A stretch of 20,193 bases of DNA. Origin: a virus. The stretch is taken from IMG/VR virus record IMGVR_UViG_3300042454_000181, positions 1 through 20,193 of that record; one strand, given 5' to 3'. Both the position numbers and the translations under genes were made by a program. Of the stretch, positions 15,323 through 20,193 are shown piece by piece; position 1 is the stretch's first letter, and each line of letters starts with the position of its first letter. The notes beneath the pieces are model-generated. The model worked only from the letters and a program-made list of their open reading frames with translations. It was not told where the DNA came from and did no database searches.

Positions 15323-16303
15323 TTACTTAGCCAGCATTGCTTCTCCAGCTTTGACAAATTTGTCCCAATCACGCTCAAAGCCTTCCATTACGAAGCGCTT
15401 GACCTGTGCGCCAGAACCAAATTCTGAAGAGTAAAGTTGATTACCAGACTCTCGTGAAGACTCGTGGCTGTAAAACTCGGTGATGCCCATAGCAGCATCC
15501 AATCGGGTTCGACCAGAGTTGCCCTTACCACCGTCAAACAATTCCACAATGCGTGCAGTGCGCTGCTTGATTGGATTGGAAAGCTCCTTGGCGTTGCGCG
15601 TCTCCACTCCAACAACCCATGCGCGAGCTTCATCACGTGAGCATGGCTCCTTATCGGCGGTTTCCATGAGATACTGGAAGTAAGCAGAGGTGCCTGCAAA
15701 AGTATCCAGAGCATCAATGACCTTCTGGATGTTGCCATCAAGGTTGCCTGAGTGACGAGCCTTGCCGACCACTTTACCTACCTGCAAATTAGCAAGGAAA
15801 GTGTTGAGGCAAACCGTGACAATGGAAGAGTAGACCGCCGTGATTGAGCAGCTTTTGTCAAAGCTATCAAGTAAGGTGATGTAGTCTTTGATTTCCCGAT
15901 CTCCAATCCGGAAACCGTCAGTTACTTTAATCGAAGCAAAGACCTTGCCGCGATTGTCGGTAGTGCCAGCAGAAATGACGGTGTAAGGAGTTTCTCCAAG
16001 TCCTTTCTCAAGGATGTTCCAGAAGCCTGCAATGGAGCTTGGGCTGTAGCTAGGAGCAAATGGATCACCAACTGGAAGGAAGTCATCAGTGGCAATTAGA
16101 CGACGCCAATTAGGGTCTTCTACAATTTTGTCAGCAGTGCCTCCAAATGGATCATTGGATGGAACCCGATAGCAAAGAGGAGTGGAAACAACCTCAAACG
16201 GGGTTGAGTTTTCCTTAGTCACTTCAGGAACGATGTTGGTGAGGCGATGCCAAGCGTTTTCGAGTCCGCTTTGAATGTCGCGATTAGTGAGTCCGTGGGC
16301 CAT
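15323..16303 (-). CDS. DUF932 phage/plasmid-like protein, 326 aa
   Basis: The C-terminal half has the DUF932 layout: a cluster with V-C165-LNTFLANLQ, then ARHSGNL with His184 and NIQKVIDALD. The family is common on phages and plasmids, with no established biochemical role. The N-terminal half has beta-rich, Gly/Pro-turn stretches. The start is ATG 16303 (an in-frame ATG at 16399 would read through the preceding gene's leader and end); AAAGG lies about 9 nt upstream within an A-rich leader. The previous gene's stop is 25 bp away. It precedes the truncated HTH frame and the G+C-rich cassette. Confidence 0.85.
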   Translation of the reverse strand: MAHGLTNRDIQSGLENAWHRLTNIVPEVTKENSTPFEVVSTPLCYRVPSNDPFGGTADKIVEDPNWRRLIATDDFLPVGDPFAPSYSPSSIAGFWNILEKGLGETPYTVISAGTTDNRGKVFASIKVTDGFRIGDREIKDYITLLDSFDKSCSITAVYSSIVTVCLNTFLANLQVGKVVGKARHSGNLDGNIQKVIDALDTFAGTSAYFQYLMETADKEPCSRDEARAWVVGVETRNAKELSNPIKQRTARIVELFDGGKGNSGRTRLDAAMGITEFYSHESSRESGNQLYSSEFGSGAQVKRFVMEGFERDWDKFVKAGEAMLAK

Positions 16304-16328
16304 ATGTGTTGCCTTTCTTGTTTTTGGT

Positions 16329-16619
16329 TTAGAGAAGCCGTGGATTGTTCCAAGGCTGAGAGAGAATGAGTTTCTGAAGTTCAGCAACTTGAGTTTCAAG
16401 TTTTGCCAAACGCAGAATTATGTCCTGATCTGCTTTTTGCTGGTTGTTCTTCCAGCTGAGGTCTTGGCGCATATTGCTGTAAATGTTTTCCGAGATTCGG
16501 AATCCAGCTTCATTAGCAATTCTGACACCTTCGCTAACTGTTTTGCTTTCCAGTTCTTCGCGATTGGTTTGCATCCATTGCATCACTTTGAATGCGTCGG
16601 TTCTATTCAGTCTAATCAT
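16329..16619 (-). CDS. Hypothetical protein with C-terminal coiled coil, 96 aa
   Basis: Not recognised. Residues 1-50 form an alpha-helical, possibly DNA-binding region (AFKVMQWMQTNREELE, SEGVRIANEAGF). Residues 60-85 are a heptad-like coiled coil (ILRLAKLETQVAELQKLIL), suggesting a homodimer. ATG at 16619 follows an A-rich leader (ACCAAAACAAAAAC) and no SD. It sits between the tRNA and the DUF932 gene; the mix of helix and coil would fit a small regulator. Confidence 0.7.
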   Translation of the reverse strand: MIRLNRTDAFKVMQWMQTNREELESKTVSEGVRIANEAGFRISENIYSNMRQDLSWKNNQQKADQDIILRLAKLETQVAELQKLILSQPWNNPRLL

Positions 16620-16675
16620 GTTTTTGTTTTGGTGATTTGCTTTTTACGGAAGCTACCGAAATCTCAAGCGCGAAG

Positions 16676-16749
16676 CGCTCCCTGATGGACTCGAACCACC
16701 AACCGTCGAAGTAGAAGTTCGAAGCTCTATCCAATTGAGCTAAGGGAGC
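16676..16749 (-). tRNA. tRNA-Arg (anticodon UCU)
   Basis: Full cloverleaf, 74 nt: acceptor GCTCCCT/AGGGAGC; D arm GCTC...GAGC with GG in the loop; anticodon stem TCGAA/TTCGA with loop CTTCTAC (anticodon TCT, decoding AGA); 5-nt variable loop; T arm GGTGG/CCATC with loop TTCGAGT. The discriminator is G and no CCA is encoded. Just past the 3' end, AGCGC-TTC-GCGCT could form a hairpin that includes the last acceptor bases, possibly a processing or termination signal. Confidence 0.92.
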
Positions 16750-16756
16750 AAAATGA

Positions 16757-16814
16757 GAACCCGGTTACCTATCGCCACCCTCACCCCGAAGTTAGGCAAC
16801 CAGTAACCGGGTTC
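16757..16814 (-). other. Long hairpin between HNH gene and tRNA-Arg
   Basis: Perfect 12-bp inverted repeat GAACCCGGTTAC / GTAACCGGGTTC (16757-16768 and 16803-16814). On the minus strand the interior extends with TTGCC/GGCGA, separated from the main stem by a TGG/TAG internal loop, leaving an 18-nt apical loop. The 3' arm overlaps the stop codon of the HNH gene. There is no T-run, so intrinsic termination is unlikely; an RNA-processing or protective hairpin before the tRNA is more plausible. Confidence 0.7.
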
Positions 16815-17298
16815 AAAGCTTTCGTGCTGCACGCTCATCGTCACCGACTTTAGCGTGGCACTCGTGACATAAAATCTGATACCCATCAGCTTCAATGTAG
16901 AGGCGCTGAATCACTTCATTCCAGTCGTAACCAAGGAAGTGATCGCCATCTGCCCAATTGTGTTGAAGGGGAATGACTGAATTGATGTGGTCAGCATGAA
17001 CACCGCTTTGTGGAAATTGACGTTGGCAATGTTCGCACTGATGCAGCTTGCACTGGCGACCTGTTGCTGGGTTGATGCCGTAACCAATAAAGGCTTTCTT
17101 GAGGGCTTGGTGACGCTGAGGCCATTGGGCGCGACGAAGGGCTGACATCACGAAGCTACGCATTCTTGCTAGGCTCCATTCTCCACCATTGAATGGGCGT
17201 TCAATCCCGCTCCGGGGCTTTGACTTTTTCTTTGCGAAGCGCTTGGACTTTTTCGTGCTGGAACCCAGAACCTTTTTTCGTCGGGATGGCATCGGCAT
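16813..17298 (-). CDS. HNH endonuclease, 161 aa
   Basis: Residues 83-160 carry a classic HNH fold: C88-x-x-C91, VH101-ADH104-I, WNEVIQRL, then LC144-HECH148 and an ERAARK end. Upstream, GGEWSLARMRSFVMSALRRAQWP is the helical region many phage HNH proteins share. It predicts a metal-dependent DNA nuclease, either homing or packaging-linked. Residues 1-30 are extremely Lys/Arg-rich. The first ATG (17298) lies 98 nt inside the upstream gene, in another frame; ATG at residue 3 is equally possible. The stop is in the arm of the long hairpin that precedes the tRNA. Confidence 0.88.
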   Translation of the reverse strand: MPMPSRRKKVLGSSTKKSKRFAKKKSKPRSGIERPFNGGEWSLARMRSFVMSALRRAQWPQRHQALKKAFIGYGINPATGRQCKLHQCEHCQRQFPQSGVHADHINSVIPLQHNWADGDHFLGYDWNEVIQRLYIEADGYQILCHECHAKVGDDERAARKL

Positions 17299-17539
17299 TA
17301 AACTTGTTGAGCTTTTCAGTGATAGTTTGCAAGTTTTTTGCAGTTAGCGGAGTGGTTGGCAAAATCGCCAGCGGGTAAAAAAACCACTCTTTCAACTCCT
17401 CATCAAACCTGAACTCCCCAAGCTTTGAACCAACCATCCAAACAACATCGGTAAAGCCAATGGCTTGCACTGTTGTTTCTGCAAGCTTGCCGTTAATCCA
17501 TTCAACAGCTCGGTAAGTGAATATAGTAATAGGGTTCAT
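17201..17539 (-). CDS. Hypothetical protein, 112 aa
   Basis: Not recognised. It is beta-rich at the N-terminus (ITIFTYRAVEWINGKLAETT), then aromatic (FDEELKEWFFYPLAILP), then a basic helical tail (HEKVQALRKEKVKAPERD). ATG 17539 is preferred: the frame extends 45 codons further up, but only into the structured RNA region and without similarity. Its leader is made partly from the last copy of the linker repeat (17547-17560), with no SD. The last 98 nt are shared in another frame with the HNH N-terminus. Confidence 0.65.
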   Translation of the reverse strand: MNPITIFTYRAVEWINGKLAETTVQAIGFTDVVWMVGSKLGEFRFDEELKEWFFYPLAILPTTPLTAKNLQTITEKLNKFNADAIPTKKGSGFQHEKVQALRKEKVKAPERD

Positions 17540-17546
17540 GGTGTTG

Positions 17547-18289
17547 TTTTGGAAAAGGTGCGACCCGCTCGGGACTAAACCCGACATTTGTGCCTTCCCC
17601 ATCAGCTTTTCAAACCACCCGGATTTCTCCGGCAGGCGGTGCATGTTGGAAGACCCTCCGGACAAGGGCCGCATTTGGAAAGAGGTGAAAAGGGGAAGGA
17701 CTTATTTGGTTGGCCGGTCGAATGAACGTCTTCTTCGCGTCGGACTTACGGATATGCCTTCACCCTTTTTATTTTGGAAAAGGTTTTTGCCGCCGCGTGA
17801 GTGGTCCGGTTATCCCGGATTCCTTACGTGCTCTCACGCGCTTCCCGCTGGCTGTAGCACTGCCTCAGCGGTCGGCTAGCACAAGCACGGCAAAGTCTGG
17901 AAAGTGGTTGGGATCGGGATTTGACTCCCGCTAGAGGCTTCTGTGATCAACTAGAACGCAACTGTTTTATCCCGTTTGGAAAATGGTGGCCGGGGATCCT
18001 CGGCATTATGCCCTGGTTTCAGTCAACAGACAGACTGGTGAGAGCCAGGTTCAGCCGCCGACCATTTTGGAAAGAGTGAGAAAGGCCGGTCTTACCCCGG
18101 CTCTAGGCTGATCATGCCCACGATCTACAACACTTGTCTGAGTTTCAAGCCGCCGCTTTACTATTTGCGTCGGGACTCAACGAACGCGTGATTCGTTGAC
18201 CTCACCCGATAAACTGACTCAAACCTCATGTTGCGACTTTGCTACGTGTCTAAGAAATTCCACGCCGCTTTCTCATTTGGAAAATGGTG
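17547..18289. repeat. Seven copies of a linker motif TTTGGAAA(A/G)..GGTG between RNA modules
   Basis: Copies begin at about 17547, 17673, 17771, 17894, 17974, 18064 and 18274, with spacings of 126, 98, 123, 80, 90 and 210 bp. On the minus strand the usual form is ACC, then one or two bases, then TTTCCAAA. The 4th copy has TTTCCAGA and the 6th reads CACTCTTTCCAAA. The segments between are each closed by a helix, so the repeats are linkers of a modular RNA rather than CRISPR repeats (spacing is irregular). Confidence 0.7.
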
Positions 18290-18437
18290 ACCTGTCCGGA
18301 TCGGCATTGTGAACTCAACTGGCTCTTGAATGGCGTACGGCCAGTAATCAGAGGAGTTTAGTGGTGGGTTTTCAGCCGCAGATCATTGGGTCCGGTTACC
18401 GTATCCGTAGCCAGCTTGACGCTACTGGCGGTTTCAT

Positions 18438-18477
18438 GTCTAGGTCCATCATCCCTTGCGGTCTAGGTCCATCATCC
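18438..18477. repeat. Perfect 17-bp tandem direct repeat, 23-bp period
   Basis: GTCTAGGTCCATCATCC is found at 18438-18454 and again at 18461-18477. It lies inside the structured RNA region, in the largest module, so it may be a recent duplication of an RNA segment or a pair of protein-binding sites. Confidence 0.85.
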
Positions 18478-18911
18478 ATGCTTAAGGCAGCGTCTTTCCG
18501 CTGTGTCACTGCACCTGTTTTGTCAGGAGGTAGTCAGCTTCTCCTTATGTGGCGGGAGGATTCGAACCTCCGGACGTTGATACGTTGCAGCACGCATCCC
18601 CGTTCTATCTGCATCAACCTTAGACCTTCCTCGGTCACAACCACAGTCCAACCCCCGGTCAGGTCGCTCACCTTGCACATGACAGGAGTCAAAGACCCCA
18701 CCGCTACGCTGGCGATCCTGTGCATACGTTTTAGTGACGGGTGCCCTCACTGCGGAGGCTGGAGTGTAATCTTGGTCTTTCCCAAGCGTCACCGATTTCC
18801 GCACTACTGGTGATGGTTCACCGCGTTTACCTAAATGCGTTTAGGGGCCGTTCCTTCTGTCTCGTTGCGGCCAAGCGCTTCCAGAACGAATTCTGGGGAC
18901 AACGCTAAAAA

Positions 18912-19232
18912 TCAATCCAACTTCTTGTCTTCAGTTCTCCAAACTCTAATCAAGGAACCGTCAATGCGAGCAACGAAGTTCGCACTTGGATTGTATTTCC
19001 TGACGTAGTTTCGTGCGCTAAGCACAACCGAGGACAGCTGGCGTTTGATGTGGTCAGCTTTGTGAAGAGTTGGAAACGAGAACGATTGACCCGGCTCCAG
19101 CTTTTCAAATGGATAGACCATTCTGTTTTCCTGAGGTTTTTCAGGAATTGGAATGCCGCTTTCAATCTCGATTTTGTTCCTGTCAATTCGAGTGATTACA
19201 GGAATTGAAGGTTTGCGTTCTTTGGTTTTCAT
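18912..19232 (-). CDS. Small conserved-looking phage protein, 106 aa
   Basis: Not named. The core YPFEKLEPGQSFSFPTLHKAD followed by a helical SSVVLSARNYVRKYNPSANF and a final RVWRTEDKK is a layout seen in many small phage proteins (YPF..L..G.SF..P ... RVWR). No enzymatic residues were recognised. The start ATG 19232 is 7 bp after the SSB-like gene's stop (a weak TAGG sits just upstream), so the two are probably co-expressed. The structured RNA region begins right after its stop. Confidence 0.75.
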   Translation of the reverse strand: MKTKERKPSIPVITRIDRNKIEIESGIPIPEKPQENRMVYPFEKLEPGQSFSFPTLHKADHIKRQLSSVVLSARNYVRKYNPSANFVARIDGSLIRVWRTEDKKLD

Positions 19233-19239
19233 AGCCTAC

Positions 19240-19785
19240 TTAGAAAGGAGCTGGTTCTGGAGCCTCTTCAGACTCTGGAGTTTCTCCGGTTTCGGAGTAA
19301 TGAGCGTAAACCTTGGCAAGCTGAAGAACCAAGGATTGAGCCGAGAACACGTCACCTCCAACACCCATCGACGTGACCAGTGCGGTAGCGTGAGTAAGGC
19401 TGTTTTGACGAATGATGGTCGAGTCCTTTGCCGTTACGTCAGCAGTGCCACTATGAGAAGCAGGAGCAGCTTGAGCAACCTGAGATGGGTCTCCACCTAC
19501 CACAGCCAAGCCGTTCTCTCCTGAGAGCTGTGGAGTGCCCTTGTAGTCACCACGCTTGAGCGGGCCTTGGATGGTGATGGTTTGACCGTCCTGAATAGGA
19601 AGCGATGCTGCTGCTCCCCACAAAGACACCGCAATTTGACCACTGCTGTCAGACAGGGTGACGTTGCGCATCATTTTGCCATTGGCAAGGGCTTTGGCTG
19701 GCCACTTGGCCTGAACCTTGACGTTTTCGAGGGACATCACCTGTCCACCGACAGGAGTGCTAATTGCTTGGAATACCGTAGGCAT
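19240..19785 (-). CDS. SSB-like OB-fold single-stranded DNA-binding protein, 181 aa
   Basis: The first half (about 15-98) looks like an OB-fold: alternating beta strands with KVQAKWPAKA, NVTLSDSSGQIAVSLWG and QTITIQGPLKRGDYKG. A low-complexity Gly/Ala/Ser/Thr linker follows, with a helix near 130-155. The C-terminus is acidic and ends in Phe (ETPESEEAPEPAPF), as in bacterial SSB tails that recruit repair and replication partners. It should coat phage single-stranded DNA during replication and recombination. ATG at 19785 has an A-rich leader (ACAAAACAAAAAG), no SD; a palindromic site lies 66 bp upstream at 19851-19865. Neighbours: nuclease end and a YPF protein. Confidence 0.72.
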   Translation of the reverse strand: MPTVFQAISTPVGGQVMSLENVKVQAKWPAKALANGKMMRNVTLSDSSGQIAVSLWGAAASLPIQDGQTITIQGPLKRGDYKGTPQLSGENGLAVVGGDPSQVAQAAPASHSGTADVTAKDSTIIRQNSLTHATALVTSMGVGGDVFSAQSLVLQLAKVYAHYSETGETPESEEAPEPAPF

Positions 19786-19850
19786 CTTTTTGTTTTGTTG
19801 TAGTGCTTCCTTTGCTCCGGAAGTTTGGAGATGTTTGCTGCTTCTTTGGA

Positions 19851-19865
19851 TTTAGCTAGGCTAAA
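19851..19865. promoter_or_regulatory. Palindromic intergenic site, copy 3 (TTTAGCTAGGCTAAA)
   Basis: Same family as 6688-6702 and 12054-12068: TTTAGC and GCTAAA arms around TAG. It follows the stop of the 67-aa gene by 2 bp and is 66 bp upstream of the SSB-like gene's ATG. Candidate operator for the replication genes. Confidence 0.4.
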
Positions 19866-19867
19866 AT

Positions 19868-20071
19868 TCACTGAACAACGTCAGAAATCCGAAGGACTAT
19901 TTTATCGATGAGAAACGAACAGGCGTAACGTGGCTTCATCAAATCGAACAATTGCCTTGCGTTTTCAATGCTTCCGCACTGGACGTAAAGATCACTCTTG
20001 AGAGCCATTAAGTCTTGAGGATCAACCTTCAAGTTCTCTAAGACGTTCTTAATGTCAGCAGGCAAATTCAT
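19868..20071 (-). CDS. Hypothetical protein, 67 aa
   Basis: Not recognised. Helical soluble protein (NLPADIKNVLENLKVDPQ, then LMALKSDLYV and ARQLFDLMKPRYACSF). ATG 20071 overlaps the stop of the upstream nuclease-like gene as ATGA, implying translational coupling. It is followed, after 82 bp that contain the palindromic site at 19851-19865, by the SSB-like gene, so a small recombination or replication accessory role is possible, by position only. Confidence 0.65.
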   Translation of the reverse strand: MNLPADIKNVLENLKVDPQDLMALKSDLYVQCGSIENARQLFDLMKPRYACSFLIDKIVLRISDVVQ

Positions 20072-20193
20072 TCTTCGAAGTTTTGAGCTTCAGATTCTTT
20101 CTTGAATTGGGGGCAGTGAGTATGGAATCCACAGAAGTATTTGCAGAAGGTCTTTTCTCCTTTTCGGACTTGAATGACCTGACCTGCTTTTTT
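20068..20193 (-). CDS. C-terminal end of a RecB/Cas4-like nuclease (partial)
   Basis: Only the last 41 residues are in the window; the 5' part is beyond the right edge. They read QVIQVRKGEKTFCKYFCGFH then THCPQF, giving C-x3-C-x5-C, the form of the C-terminal Fe-S or zinc cluster in many RecB-family/Cas4-like PD-(D/E)XK exonucleases. The catalytic residues are off the edge, so the family call is tentative. The stop overlaps the next start as ATGA. Confidence 0.5.
   Translation of the reverse strand, partial: KKAGQVIQVRKGEKTFCKYFCGFHTHCPQFKKESEAQNFEE

Larger units (their letters stand above)
17547..18905 (-). ncRNA. Candidate giant structured non-coding RNA or tRNA-like array (about 1.36 kb)
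   Basis: No credible gene lies here. Minus-strand order: a UUCG hairpin at 18881-18896 (CCAGAA/TTCTGG), CCTAAA/TTTAGG at 18830-18845, GGTGA/TCACC at 18809-18822, CTTGG/CCAAG with loop GAAAGA at 18771-18786, CAGCG/CGCTG with the same loop at 18488-18503, and a tRNA-style T arm at 18555-18571. Closing helices: 18655-18665 with 18289-18299 (one A.A mismatch), 18268-18275 with 18077-18084 (8 bp), 18058-18064 with 17987-17993, 17888-17894 with 17786-17792, and 17666-17673 with 17559-17566. G.U pairs in several helices, the UUCG loop and a GAAA loop (17619-17632) favour the minus strand. Strand and limits are inferred; nothing identifies a named family. GOLLD and ROOL are the obvious comparisons. 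Confidence 0.6.

Noticed and set aside
17517-17879. Rightward 120-aa frame through the RNA region
   Set aside because: Cys/Pro/Arg-rich nonsense composition, crosses module boundaries and linker repeats, opposes the structured strand.
17547-18289. CRISPR array suggested by seven short repeats
   Set aside because: Repeats are only about 13 bp and degenerate, spacing varies from 80 to 210 bp, and spacers are self-complementary.
18286-18676. tmRNA (ssrA) suggested by size and T arm
   Set aside because: No tRNA-Ala-like acceptor with CCA end, no tag reading frame with a clear stop was found, and the T arm is internal.
18523-18804. Leftward 93-aa frame in the RNA region
   Set aside because: Overlaps three stems and the T arm; no similarity to phage proteins and no start signal.
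18361-18813. Rightward 150-aa frame in the RNA region
   Set aside because: Starts with GTG-like signal only, no RBS, low-complexity Ser/Cys/Arg composition; overlaps strong minus-strand hairpins.

Overview
The window looks like part of a tailed-phage genome (or an integrated relative). One very large virion-type gene runs rightward from the left edge. After it, almost everything is leftward: tightly packed small genes, many joined by 4-base ATGA stop/start overlaps. The recognisable leftward genes belong to phage DNA metabolism: a Twinkle/gp4-type primase-helicase, an OB-fold SSB-like protein, a MazG-type pyrophosphohydrolase, a DUF3310 protein, a DUF932 protein, two HNH nucleases, a zinc-ribbon/PD-(D/E)XK nuclease and the end of a RecB/Cas4-like nuclease. 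One tRNA-Arg(UCU) is present. The host cannot be fixed. A-rich leaders without Shine-Dalgarno (SD) sites in most genes, and small proteins of a style I associate with Verrucomicrobiota/Planctomycetota phages, are only weak hints.

Layout: 1-4791 giant protein (+, 5' end outside the window). 4796-8861 small genes (-): unknowns, a zinc protein, HNH, DUF3310, winged-helix and MazG. 8874-12044 primase-helicase and two unknown partners. 12077-15211 a visibly G+C-richer cassette of small genes, several with strong SD sites, interrupted by an A+T-richer nuclease gene. 15224-16619 a truncated HTH-like mini-ORF, DUF932 and a coiled-coil protein. 16676-17539 tRNA-Arg, a long hairpin, HNH and a small gene. 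17547-18905 about 1.36 kb without a credible gene. 18912-20193 a small phage protein, SSB, an unknown and the nuclease end.

The most unusual element is 17547-18905. Read on the minus strand it holds many perfect or near-perfect stems, including a UUCG hairpin, a GAAA (GNRA) hairpin and two hairpins with the same GAAAGA loop. Its 3' half is a string of self-closing modules separated by seven copies of a linker (ACC, one or two bases, then TTTCCAAA). Several modules end like a tRNA: a T-arm-like 5-bp hairpin stacked on a closing helix, then ACC or ACCA. I read it as a giant structured non-coding RNA (to be compared with GOLLD and ROOL) or an array of tRNA-like RNAs. I do not recognise it as a named family.

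Other points: three copies of a TTTAGCC/GGCTAAA palindrome sit just upstream of leftward genes, with a 13-base partial copy inside the giant gene. Both HNH genes begin 92-98 nt inside the end of the preceding gene in another frame. All functions come from reading motifs by eye; no database search was run.
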